A DNA stretch of 61,630 bases, taken from assembly GCA_946413485.1 (NCBI GenBank), contig CAMKKS010000002.1:1-61630 (forward strand), written 5' to 3'. The translations under genes and the position numbers were made by a program. Each line of letters opens with the position of its first letter. Positions within the stretch are counted from its first letter, which is position 1. The notes beneath the pieces are model-generated. The model saw only the letters and a list, made by a program, of their open reading frames with translations. It did no database searches and was not told where the DNA came from. Shown one piece after another: positions 1 to 7,314 of this stretch. This stretch comes from an uncultured Rickettsiales bacterium (GTDB lineage Bacteria; Pseudomonadota; Alphaproteobacteria; Rickettsiales; Deianiraeaceae).

Positions 1-240
1 AGTTCTAGAACTTTTTGAATGAGTTCTAGTTTTCGATTTGAGAGTTCTAGAACTTAATTTAAAGGTTTTTATTTAAAGATATCTTTATATAAGGAAATTG
101 AAAAAAAATAAAATTATAACGTAATGACCTTTTACGAAAAGTCTATTACGTATTATTCGGAGAATATAAAAAATACGTAATGAGCTTTTATGATTTTCTC
201 ATTACGTATTATTTAAAATTTTTTAATTTTTTATATATAA
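1..240. repeat. Composite intergenic repeat module
   Basis: No gene is visible here. TTCTAG sites begin at 3, 24 and 45, exactly 21 bp apart; the outer two are full AGTTCTAGAACT palindromes. An AT-rich block (about 61-112) containing GATATCTTTATATAAGG follows, then two hairpin repeats (about 119-157 and 172-211) with ACGTAAT/ATTACGT arms. The same three parts recur in most long gaps of the window. Confidence 0.8.
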
Positions 241-244
241 AAAC

Positions 245-1348
245 TTATGATTTGCGTTTAATTCCTATTTTCTTCTTCTGAAGTGAGATTGAAACGCTTT
301 TATCAAGTAGATAATCTTTTTCATTTATTTTAAGCTTCTTTAAAAATATCTCGTGAGCTAAATCTGAAGCTAAAACATTATCGCCAAGCTTATAATCTTC
401 TTCCGACAAACCGGCATCAGTCCAGATATTTTTAGCTTCAGCTTCTTTCAATCTTCTGAGTTGAATTAAATCAAACAATCTACCTTTTCGCATTAAAGCG
501 GAATCAATTGACGAATAATCCTGGTTTGTAGTAATAATAAATTTAGTTTTATTTTTAATTAAACCATCAGTAAAGCTTAAAAAGTTGTTTAAAAAATCGT
601 TCTTTAATCTGTCCATCTCCGAGCGTTCTTCTAAATCTCGAGGGCTCAACATAAAATCAAGGTCGTCGAGAATAACGAGATTTATTTTGTTCTCTTCTAA
701 AAATCTCCAAAACTTCTCTAAACTCAAAACTCGAACTGACTGAACAGATACAATGTTTAAAGTTGAATTTTCAGGTTTGAAAATATTAACATTATGACCG
801 AGATAGAAAGCGGCAAGGTTTGAGAATTTTGACTTTCCTAACCCTGGCTCACCGACCATAATTAAAATATTTTCGTCACTTTCATAGAATCTTTTAAATA
901 ATAAATCAATATTTAAATACGGATAATACTTTTCATTTGAAATATCTTCCTTTCTTAAAATTGAAACACCAATATCAAAGTCCCCACCATCTTCATAAGC
1001 AGTGAACAGCTTAAGATTGATTTCAAGGTTCTCTGACTCTGTTGCTTTTTCATAGAGTTCATAAAGCTTTTGAACAATCTCAAAATTTTTAGCTGCGCCT
1101 GAAATTGAGAATGAATCAATATCTTCTTCAATATCAAGCTCAAAAATATCACAGTACAACATACACGATTTAGAATAAGGATATTTAAGAACTTTATAAT
1201 CAGAAACTTCTTTTAGACCGTCTAAAAAGATTTTGATATTTTCTTTTTTAAAGATATACGATGTTAAAAATACCGATGTTAGACCTTTTTCTAATCTTAA
1301 ATAAGTTGAAGGTGTGTAAGCTTGAACTGAATAATCGAGATTTATCAT
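245..1348 (-). CDS. AAA+ ATPase
   Basis: This is a probable AAA+ ATPase of 367 residues. The first 150 residues are unrecognised. The ATPase core then shows Walker A GEPGLGKS (166-173), Walker B LVILDDLD (224-231), a sensor-1-like FIITTNQD, and an arginine-rich MRKGRLFDL segment resembling the arginine-finger region of Bcs1/Cdc48-type AAA proteins. Such enzymes remodel proteins or complexes; the substrate is unknown. It is divergent from the Cys-rich gene at 1433, and the shared intergenic region holds a perfect 12-bp inverted repeat. The start follows AAAAGGAAATT. Confidence 0.8.
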   Translation of the reverse strand: MINLDYSVQAYTPSTYLRLEKGLTSVFLTSYIFKKENIKIFLDGLKEVSDYKVLKYPYSKSCMLYCDIFELDIEEDIDSFSISGAAKNFEIVQKLYELYEKATESENLEINLKLFTAYEDGGDFDIGVSILRKEDISNEKYYPYLNIDLLFKRFYESDENILIMVGEPGLGKSKFSNLAAFYLGHNVNIFKPENSTLNIVSVQSVRVLSLEKFWRFLEENKINLVILDDLDFMLSPRDLEERSEMDRLKNDFLNNFLSFTDGLIKNKTKFIITTNQDYSSIDSALMRKGRLFDLIQLRRLKEAEAKNIWTDAGLSEEDYKLGDNVLASDLAHEIFLKKLKINEKDYLLDKSVSISLQKKKIGIKRKS

Positions 1349-1365
1349 TTAATTTCCTTTTAATG

Positions 1366-1405
1366 ATTTTTTTTTAATATTTATTATATAAAAAAATAAT
1401 AAATA
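1366..1405. promoter_or_regulatory. Divergent promoter region with inverted repeat
   Basis: An inverted repeat AATATTTATTAT...ATAATAAATATT lies between two divergent genes. The minus strand carries a TATAAT, and the plus strand carries AATAAATA (1398-1405), one base from the late octamer TATAAATA, 28 bases before the ATG at 1433. Confidence 0.4.
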
Positions 1406-1432
1406 TTTTTAAAAGTTAAAAGGATATTTTAA

Positions 1433-1783
1433 ATGGATTGTAAAAACTGTAAATGCTGTCAGTCAAAATTTTTAGTTCTGAAGGATTTTTGGCTTGACCA
1501 CGATGTTTTAATCAGAAAGGGACAGATAATCACTGAACCAATTAACCCTGAGTGGAGACCGAGACTGGTCCAAGAGATTTTTCCAGCTTTAGAGAATTGC
1601 CGTGAGGCAGCTATCTATATTGCGGAAAATCAAGGTGAAGATAATGAGATTGAAAATCTTTTAAATTCTCAATCCGAAGTTGATGAGAAGATACTTGAAA
1701 GATTAAAAGAGCTGGGCTTGATTGCCTGCTTTAATTGTAACAGGTGCAATGATGTTATTTTTGAATTAAATGATTTTTTATAA
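1433..1783 (+). CDS. Cysteine-rich protein, possible metal binder
   Basis: I do not recognise this 116-residue protein. It has a cysteine cluster at each end: CKNCKCC near residues 3-9 and CFNCNRC near 99-105. The two clusters could together bind zinc or an iron-sulfur centre; the middle is charged and helical. It is one of the few rightward genes and is monocistronic, with a good AAAAGG site before the ATG and a late-like AATAAATA upstream. A structural or regulatory late role is possible but not shown. Confidence 0.6.
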   Translation: MDCKNCKCCQSKFLVLKDFWLDHDVLIRKGQIITEPINPEWRPRLVQEIFPALENCREAAIYIAENQGEDNEIENLLNSQSEVDEKILERLKELGLIACFNCNRCNDVIFELNDFL

Positions 1784-2176
1784 TATTATTATATAAGAAT
1801 ATCAAATTTTTTAATTTTCAGAATAATACGTAATGAGCTTTTATGATTTTCTCATTACGTATTTTTTATTCATATTAAAAACAACGTAATGAGCTTTTAC
1901 AAAAAGTCTATTACGTATTTTTTAAAAGCTTCAAAAACAACGTAATAGACTTTTGCGATTTTCTCATTACGTATTTTTATTGATCGAAAAATGATCAGTT
2001 TAAAAACAACGTATTGAAGATTTTTGAAAAGCTCATTACGTATTTTTTAATCTCATTCAAAAACAACGTAATGAACTTTTTATAAAAGCTTATTACGTAT
2101 TTTTAAAAGATTTTTTTTTTTCAATATCTGTATATTATATAATAAAATAAAAATTTTAAAATACAGAATTTTAACG
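1784..2176. repeat. Array of five hairpin repeats
   Basis: No gene. Five imperfect inverted repeats of about 38-40 bp follow one another (about 1825-1863, 1881-1920, 1938-1977, 2007-2044, 2064-2103), each with ACGTA(A/T)T and ATTACGT ends flanked by A or T runs. Arms are of two types, AATAGACTTTT and AATGAGCTTTT, often mixed within one copy. A long T run and an AT-rich block with TATATTATATAA follow. Confidence 0.75.
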
Positions 2177-2740
2177 TTAAATGATATTATCCACAAAACC
2201 GAGATTTTTCGCTTCTTCTGGGCTCATCCACTTATCTCGCTGTGTTAAATCAATCAAATCAGCATCAGACAAGCCTGAAAATTCACTTAAATATTGTAAA
2301 AGTGTTTTATTTGCACTTTCAAGGACTTCAAGCTCAATACGAGCATCGTGAACATTACCTAAAAATCCTGACTTTGCGGTGTGAATCATAAATCTACAGT
2401 TTTTAAAAATATTTCGTTCACCTGTTCCACAAGAGAGTAAGAATGCTCCCATCGAAGCACATAATCCTATTCCATAAGTATTAACAGGAGACTCAATATT
2501 CTTGATTATATCAAAAATAGCTAAACCGTCAAAAACAGATCCACCAGGTGAGTTGATATACAAATCAATCGGTTCATGTGATACAGAATCCAGCCATAAA
2601 AGTTGAACAATCACATTATTCGCAATTTCAGAATTTATCTCATCGCCGATAAAAATTATTCTTTCATTTAATAATTTTGAAGGCAAATCAAAAACCTGTA
2701 AATTCCTACCTACTTTTTCTATCACTGATGGCAGCTGCAT
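2177..2740 (-). CDS. ClpP-like serine protease
   Basis: This is a 187-residue ClpP-family (S14) peptidase of normal length. The catalytic triad is visible: Ser96 in CASMGA, His120 in FMIHTA and Asp169 in QRDKWMSPEEA. The YINSPGGSV strand (61-69) is typical. It is last in a late operon (capsid, 78-residue protein, ClpP) and its ATG overlaps the previous stop as TAATG. ClpP-like enzymes serve as prohead proteases in several phages, so capsid maturation is the leading inference. Degrading host or phage proteins with an unfoldase is the alternative. Confidence 0.88.
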   Translation of the reverse strand: MQLPSVIEKVGRNLQVFDLPSKLLNERIIFIGDEINSEIANNVIVQLLWLDSVSHEPIDLYINSPGGSVFDGLAIFDIIKNIESPVNTYGIGLCASMGAFLLSCGTGERNIFKNCRFMIHTAKSGFLGNVHDARIELEVLESANKTLLQYLSEFSGLSDADLIDLTQRDKWMSPEEAKNLGFVDNII

Positions 2741-2976
2741 TATTTTCTCCTAACAATAAACGACAAATCATCTTCTTTTTGAACTTTAAAGTCTTTTAAG
2801 ATATTTTCAAAATCAACCTTTTTAAATAATTTAACAAAATAACCGTTTAAAAACGGTTCAGAATAAGCAATCTTAATTCCGTTTTGTCTTAAAATATCCA
2901 AGGGATCTTCAAATTTCCTGTGATAATCTTTTAAAGACTTCTTTTCTTCTTTTTCAAACAAATCAATAAATTTCAT
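2740..2976 (-). CDS. Small protein between capsid and ClpP genes
   Basis: Unrecognised 78-residue, Lys/Glu-rich protein. It lies between the capsid-like and ClpP-like genes (1-base gap upstream, 1-base overlap downstream). The start MKFIDLFEKEE weakly resembles the capsid-targeting N-termini described elsewhere in this window, so a prohead core role is conceivable. The RBS is weak, which suggests translation coupled to the capsid gene. Confidence 0.6.
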   Translation of the reverse strand: MKFIDLFEKEEKKSLKDYHRKFEDPLDILRQNGIKIAYSEPFLNGYFVKLFKKVDFENILKDFKVQKEDDLSFIVRRK

Positions 2977-2977
2977 T

Positions 2978-3829
2978 TTAATTTATCTTAAATTTAAACA
3001 TCAACGGTGTGGCGGCTGTGTGTAACGGATTTTTTGTTAACGCAAATTTACTATAGATAAAATATTTAATTCTCCCTGATTTTGGATCCAAAGCTTCTCT
3101 AATCTCATTAAAATATTCTGAGAAGGTCGCACAGGATTTTCCTGTATCAAACGGGTGTGTTAAACCGACATAAGCAGTATCAGCTTTAGGATTTGGATTT
3201 ATAAAAAATTTTAAATTTCCTGAATTTCCAACGAATGCTTTGTCAATATTCGCATAATTTGAATTGCGAAGGTCGGCAAAATCAGACATAATAGACGCAG
3301 CATATTTATAAGGTAACAATACAAATGCGTTATAAGTCATTTTTCCTGTCATGTTTGCTTCTAAAATAAGCTGATGAGCTTTATAAGATATTTCCTTCCA
3401 GGTTGTTTCAGGATTTTGAGGTTCAGACAAAGTTAAATTCGGTCTGCTTTCACAATTTGCTTCTAAGAAAGCTAAAGTTTTATCGTTTTCTTCTTCTTTA
3501 GCAAATCCCGCAAGATAAGCAGCAAGAAGCTTTAAGCCGTCAAGACCAAACATAGACTGTAAATCTTCAACGACTTCTTTTGAAATTTCAACTTTCTTTT
3601 CGAGCATATCAGGAAATACTTCAACATCACTTCTTAAAAGCTCGTAACCGTCTTTTGAAGCTTTTCCACGAATAGCAAAGATTGCTCCAGTAGGTCCGTG
3701 AACAGGTGCGTTTGTAAAAATTTCCTTACCAACTGACGGAAATCTCATTTTCATATAAATTTCAGGGAGGGATAAGTTTTCGTCAGTTGTTTCAATATTA
3801 GGTGCAAAAACATTTTCGTTTAAAATCAT
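2978..3829 (-). CDS. gp23/gp24-like capsid protein
   Basis: This 283-residue protein is probably a HK97-fold capsid protein of the T4 gp23/gp24 type. The stretch GPTGAIFAIRGK (about 45-56) matches the conserved GPTGLIFAMR of T4 gp23. The rest follows gp23 order: a helical region, a segment ending near LLPYKYAASIM, then TAYVGLTHPFDTGKS and a C-terminal RIKYFIYSKFALTKNPL resembling the RYG..NP ending of gp23. It is much shorter than gp23 (over 500 residues before cleavage), so it may be a minimal major capsid protein or the vertex protein. An exact late promoter lies 23 bases upstream and the SD is AAGGAA. Confidence 0.7.
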   Translation of the reverse strand: MILNENVFAPNIETTDENLSLPEIYMKMRFPSVGKEIFTNAPVHGPTGAIFAIRGKASKDGYELLRSDVEVFPDMLEKKVEISKEVVEDLQSMFGLDGLKLLAAYLAGFAKEEENDKTLAFLEANCESRPNLTLSEPQNPETTWKEISYKAHQLILEANMTGKMTYNAFVLLPYKYAASIMSDFADLRNSNYANIDKAFVGNSGNLKFFINPNPKADTAYVGLTHPFDTGKSCATFSEYFNEIREALDPKSGRIKYFIYSKFALTKNPLHTAATPLMFKFKIN

Positions 3830-3851
3830 TTAAAAATTCCTTTTTTAAATG

Positions 3852-3859
3852 TATTTATA
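3852..3859 (-). promoter_or_regulatory. T4-type late promoter (capsid operon)
   Basis: Exact TATAAATA on the minus strand, 22 bases before the capsid ATG. This is the T4 late -10 octamer recognised by gp55-containing RNA polymerase. Confidence 0.8.
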
Positions 3860-3867
3860 TAATTTAA

Positions 3868-4545
3868 TTATATTTCAAAAGAGCCTAAAAAATCTTTATC
3901 ACATTTTGATTTGAACTGACAATAATCACATTTCCAGGTTCTGTTTGGAATATTTTTCGGCTCTCTTTCAAATGCGAAAACAGGTTTAATCTGTTCTAAA
4001 AAGTTTTTAATTAAATTTTTTAAATTTTCTTTATAATAAACTTTAGAATTTTCTTTTAAGTGTTCAACATACAAAAATGATATTTTTATCTTATCTAAAT
4101 CTGGATTTTTTAAAAATAACCAGATTGCGTACCACTCAAGCTGAGTAAAATCTTGATTGTCTTTAAATTTCCCCGTTTTATAATCAATAATTGTATCTTT
4201 TCCTAAAAGGTCAATTCTCCCTCTGAAAATAGCTTTTTCATCAGAAAATTCACAAGGAACTAATTTTCCAGCTTCAATTTTAATTCCTATTCCTTTTTCT
4301 CTTTCTGAATTTAAAATTACATCTTCGTATTTTTTAAATAAATCAGAATTTTTAAAATTTAAAGCAATTTTAAATTCTTCTGTATCTTCTTCTTTAAGGT
4401 TTTCGATATTTTCTAAAAGAGAATGAACTTTTGAACCTTTTTCAAGAGCTTTTGTCTGCTCAACAGGAATTTTTTCAATATACTGAAAATAAAATTTTCT
4501 TTTACAATCGTTTAAACATTGAACTTTCGAAACAGTCGCTATCAT
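3868..4545 (-). CDS. RecB/Cas4-type PD-(D/E)XK nuclease
   Basis: This is a 225-residue nuclease of the PD-(D/E)XK superfamily, RecB/Cas4 branch. It shows His41 (HSLLE), Asp112 in GRIDLLG, the core IIDYKTG (119-125) with Asp121 and Lys123, and the QxxxY motif (Q135..Y139). Cys14 with Cys206, Cys209 and Cys215 forms the usual four-cysteine iron-sulfur pattern of AddB/Cas4 nucleases. In T4-like phages such enzymes act in recombination or end processing. The ATG overlaps the stop of the 48-residue gene upstream (ATGA). Confidence 0.85.
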   Translation of the reverse strand: MIATVSKVQCLNDCKRKFYFQYIEKIPVEQTKALEKGSKVHSLLENIENLKEEDTEEFKIALNFKNSDLFKKYEDVILNSEREKGIGIKIEAGKLVPCEFSDEKAIFRGRIDLLGKDTIIDYKTGKFKDNQDFTQLEWYAIWLFLKNPDLDKIKISFLYVEHLKENSKVYYKENLKNLIKNFLEQIKPVFAFEREPKNIPNRTWKCDYCQFKSKCDKDFLGSFEI

Positions 4546-4688
4546 ATTTTCACCACAATAATTTTGTCACACATCTCAATACTTTTAACTTCAAAATCCA
4601 AATATTCTTCATAATCAGTGATTAAAATCTTTCCTTTCTTTATTTTTATATTTTCGGAAAGAATTTTAATACAGTCTCTCAATTTCAT
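4542..4688 (-). CDS. Small protein coupled to the nuclease gene
   Basis: A 48-residue reading frame (starts MKLRDCIKIL, ends IIVVKI) fills the space upstream of the nuclease. It has a strong AAAGGAAAAAGGG site and its TGA overlaps the nuclease ATG as ATGA, which supports translation. Function unknown; it may be the first gene of the nuclease transcript. Confidence 0.6.
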   Translation of the reverse strand: MKLRDCIKILSENIKIKKGKILITDYEEYLDFEVKSIEMCDKIIVVKI

Positions 4689-4755
4689 TCCCTTTTTCCT
4701 TTATAAGTGCAGTGCGCAAGGTTAAAATCGTCAAAATTTAATGTTATGCGCAACT
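4689..4755. terminator. Imperfect hairpin between fibre and nuclease genes
   Basis: TGCGCA arms at 4711-4716 and near 4745-4750 can pair, with AT-rich inner complementarity. The position between the two leftward units suggests a terminator for the fibre gene or an attenuator; there is no strong T run. Confidence 0.35.
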
Positions 4756-5424
4756 TTAAACAGTTCTGAAAATTTCGTCAATCTCGTCATCAGTGATTGC
4801 ATCATCCTGATAAACTGGGATATCGATTGTTAAATCATTCTTAAGATTAAAAGTTCCTAAATTCCGTGAGTTTGATGTCAAGGTGAGATTTCCTTTAGGG
4901 ATATCAACAGGAATATCAATCACATTGTCAACTTTAGTATTAAAAGTTCCTAAAATATTATCATTTAATTTTAAAGTCAAATTTGCTTCAGGGATATGAA
5001 CTTCAGGAATAGGGATATCAATTGTCGCGTCATTCTTAAGATTAAACCCGCCGATAGGATTTCCGTTTACAGTTAAAGTCAACGAACCTGTAGGAATTCC
5101 TAAATCGATTTCCTCATTTGTTTTTATGTCAAAAACACCAAGAACGATAGAACCCGACCTTAATGTCAAAGTTCCTTTAGGTACATCAACTTCAGTCTTA
5201 GGAATTTCAAGGGTTTTGTTCTCTGAACCGTTAAACGAACCGATTAAGTGACCGTCAAAAACAAAATTTAAAGTTTTTCTATTTAAAAGATTATCTAATA
5301 ATTCAAAATTATGGTTTACTTCGCCACCCCAGCCTTTTGAATAATCAGGTAAGCACCAAACCCCGTTTTCAAGCTGAGTTCTTTCTTTGTATAAATTAGG
5401 AATTTGTGTTTGGTCTAAACTCAT
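4756..5424 (-). CDS. Repetitive tail-fibre-like protein
   Basis: A 222-residue, beta-rich repetitive protein. The N-terminus contains KGWGGEVNHNFELLDNLL, typical of the anchoring helix of phage fibres. It is followed by about four imperfect repeats of roughly 35 residues, each with a G(N/S/T)LTL strand, an LGxFN strand and an IDIP turn. This fits a trimeric fibre shaft, appendage or head fibre. It overlaps the 70-residue gene upstream by 4 bases, so both probably share the late promoter at 5664. Confidence 0.65.
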   Translation of the reverse strand: MSLDQTQIPNLYKERTQLENGVWCLPDYSKGWGGEVNHNFELLDNLLNRKTLNFVFDGHLIGSFNGSENKTLEIPKTEVDVPKGTLTLRSGSIVLGVFDIKTNEEIDLGIPTGSLTLTVNGNPIGGFNLKNDATIDIPIPEVHIPEANLTLKLNDNILGTFNTKVDNVIDIPVDIPKGNLTLTSNSRNLGTFNLKNDLTIDIPVYQDDAITDDEIDEIFRTV

Positions 5425-5633
5425 TTTAAAAATCCTTTTAAAAATTTTCCATTTTGAATTTTTGTTTCAAATTTTTTATCTTTAAATATTCTAACAAATT
5501 TAAAGATTTCATGTGAATTCTGAGATAATGCGTATTTTAAATATGATTTTTTAATTTCATTATATATAAATGATTCTCCGTCAAATTCACCTTGAAATAA
5601 AATTTCAAAATCTTTATAAATTATAAAACGCAT
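5421..5633 (-). CDS. Small hypothetical protein before the fibre
   Basis: Unrecognised 70-residue basic protein starting MRFIIYKDFEILFQGEF. It is the first gene of a two-gene unit with the repetitive fibre (4-base overlap) and follows a late octamer at 5664-5671. A head or fibre accessory role is inferred from position only. Confidence 0.55.
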   Translation of the reverse strand: MRFIIYKDFEILFQGEFDGESFIYNEIKKSYLKYALSQNSHEIFKFVRIFKDKKFETKIQNGKFLKGFLK

Positions 5634-5640
5634 GAATTAA

Positions 5641-5688
5641 AAAACCGTTAAAAATCTTTTAATTATTTATAAAATTTTCAACGGTTTT
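5641..5688 (-). terminator. Hairpin terminator of the helicase gene
   Basis: AAAACCGTTAAAAAT pairs with ATTTTCAACGGTTTT (14 of 15), followed on the minus strand by a T run. It lies just after the DnaB-like gene stop. Its loop contains a late promoter octamer reading into the next gene. Confidence 0.7.
5664..5671 (-). promoter_or_regulatory. T4-type late promoter inside a terminator loop
   Basis: Exact TATAAATA on the minus strand, 30 bases before the ATG at 5633, placed in the loop of the helicase terminator. This would separate early helicase transcription from late fibre transcription. Confidence 0.6.
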
Positions 5689-5695
5689 TAATTTT

Positions 5696-7180
5696 TTAAA
5701 GACCTAAAATTTTCATTATATCAGGTTCTTCGTTTTCTTTATCTATTTTCTTAATAGCTTCATAAGAACTTTTATTTATTTGAGCTATTTCAGTTTTAGC
5801 ATAAGATTCAGATTTTTCTTTTTGATCTATTGATTTAAAATCTATTAAAGAATTTTCAGGTAGATTTTTATTTTCTTCGATATCTGAAAATCTCATTTTA
5901 GGATAATCAATATTCATTATAAAAGAGTCTGTAATACCTGTATAACGGTTTTTTGTAACTTTACACAACATTTCAGATTTTTGTTTCATATCTTCGGTTT
6001 GAAGTAAAAAAATCATAAAATCCGCGGTTGCGTTTGTTCCGTAAGAGTCTGAAACCGCAGAATTATCAATCCCATCAACTTTATTTATTGCCTGTCGGTT
6101 CAACTGAGAGCATGAAACAATCGGCAAATGTAATCTTACTGCTTGAGCTCTGACTTCCTCACCGATAGATTTAATATAAGAATATAATCCCGCTGCAGGT
6201 GAGACTAAATCAGATTTCATAATTCCTAAATAATCTATAAAGATAATGTCAAAATCAATATCTTTTTCAGTTTTAAATTTTTCAACTAAATCTGAGAGCA
6301 TCAAAGCTGAGAATGAACCCGCTGGGTATTCTTTAATGAATAATTTTCCACAAGAACCTTGAATTTTAATATTATTATAAGCTTCTAAAATTTTCTCTTT
6401 TGATGTCGGCATTCTTTCAAGAGTATCTAATTCCCCTTGAGTTTTTGATAAGTCTCTAAAAGAGTTAACATCAATATTAAAAACATTCGCGTGAATTCGT
6501 TTCAACATCTCATTTTCTGACATTTCAAGCGATACCATTAAAATATTTTTATTTTTTAAAAGCATTCCTGAAATAAAATCACACATTAAAAGAGACTTAC
6601 CAACACCTTGAGCTGCTAAAATAACGTTTAAAGTCCCTGGCAAAAATCCTGAACCTAAACGTTTATTTATGCTTTTATGTTGAGTTTTAATTCCACTATC
6701 TCGTTTAGAATAATATTCAATTTGAGTTTCGATATCGTCAAAATCTAAACCTAGGTTAGAGTCAATTTGAACTTTTGACATCTCTTCAAACATCGATTGA
6801 GCTTTTTTCATTTTAGCTTCGTCTTTGTTCATTAAACCTTCAGAACCTAACTCAAGAGCTTTATAATAGATAGCATCTTTAATAAATTTAACAGTCTCGT
6901 TACACATAAACTGTGTATTCTTTTCAAATTCTAAAGAATTTAATTTTTTTAAAGACTCAACTATTGTCTTTCGAGTTTCGACGTTTGAGACATTTTTAAT
7001 TAAAGCCGCTAGAGCTACTTCTTGAGGTCGTTCATGATAGTCAGCATAATAATTTTTTAAAAGTTTAAATAATTCTTTATTTCCGAATTCTTTAAAATAT
7101 TCAGTTTTTAAAAGATTAAAGCATTTATTAAAAAATTCACCATCATGAATTAACGATTTTAAAATTAAAAATTCAAACAT
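5696..7180 (-). CDS. DnaB/gp41-like replicative helicase
   Basis: A 494-residue hexameric replicative helicase of the DnaB/T4 gp41 family, of normal length. An alpha-helical N-terminal domain (1-140) precedes the RecA-like core with Walker A AAQGVGKSL (189-197), a following MVSLEMSENEM helix, Walker B DIIFIDYLGIM, and late motifs SCSQLNR and KNRYTG typical of DnaB. It unwinds DNA at the fork and works with the gp61-type primase at 49340. A TATAAT-type promoter lies about 35 bases upstream, the SD is AAAAGGAATTT, and a hairpin terminator follows. Confidence 0.93.
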   Translation of the reverse strand: MFEFLILKSLIHDGEFFNKCFNLLKTEYFKEFGNKELFKLLKNYYADYHERPQEVALAALIKNVSNVETRKTIVESLKKLNSLEFEKNTQFMCNETVKFIKDAIYYKALELGSEGLMNKDEAKMKKAQSMFEEMSKVQIDSNLGLDFDDIETQIEYYSKRDSGIKTQHKSINKRLGSGFLPGTLNVILAAQGVGKSLLMCDFISGMLLKNKNILMVSLEMSENEMLKRIHANVFNIDVNSFRDLSKTQGELDTLERMPTSKEKILEAYNNIKIQGSCGKLFIKEYPAGSFSALMLSDLVEKFKTEKDIDFDIIFIDYLGIMKSDLVSPAAGLYSYIKSIGEEVRAQAVRLHLPIVSCSQLNRQAINKVDGIDNSAVSDSYGTNATADFMIFLLQTEDMKQKSEMLCKVTKNRYTGITDSFIMNIDYPKMRFSDIEENKNLPENSLIDFKSIDQKEKSESYAKTEIAQINKSSYEAIKKIDKENEEPDIMKILGL

Positions 7181-7214
7181 TCTAAATTCCTTTTCAAAAA
7201 TTTTTTATTATATT

Positions 7215-7243
7215 ATTATATAATAACATTAAAAAATTTTAAA
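7215..7243 (-). promoter_or_regulatory. Early-type promoter (helicase)
   Basis: TTTAAA (7238-7243) and TATAAT (7215-7220) on the minus strand, 17 bp apart. The -35 departs from the TTTACA seen in the other early promoters. Confidence 0.5.
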
Positions 7244-7260
7244 TAATCAATAATAACGTA

Positions 7261-7291
7261 AAAGTCTAACCGATATTCTCGATTAGACTTT
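7261..7291 (-). terminator. Hairpin terminator after the SprT-like gene
   Basis: AAAGTCTAACCGA pairs with TCGATTAGACTTT (12 of 13 with one mismatch) around a short loop. It sits just after the SprT-like stop and before the helicase promoter. Confidence 0.7.
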
Positions 7292-7314
7292 CAATTTTTG
7301 TCGTTCTTTAAATT

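Noticed and set aside
1825-2103. Regularly spaced repeats resembling a CRISPR array
   Set aside because: Copies are imperfect inverted repeats with variable arms, gaps are short and AT-rich rather than unique spacers of one length, and no cas genes are near. The Cas4-like nuclease at 3868 is better explained as a phage RecB-type recombination nuclease.
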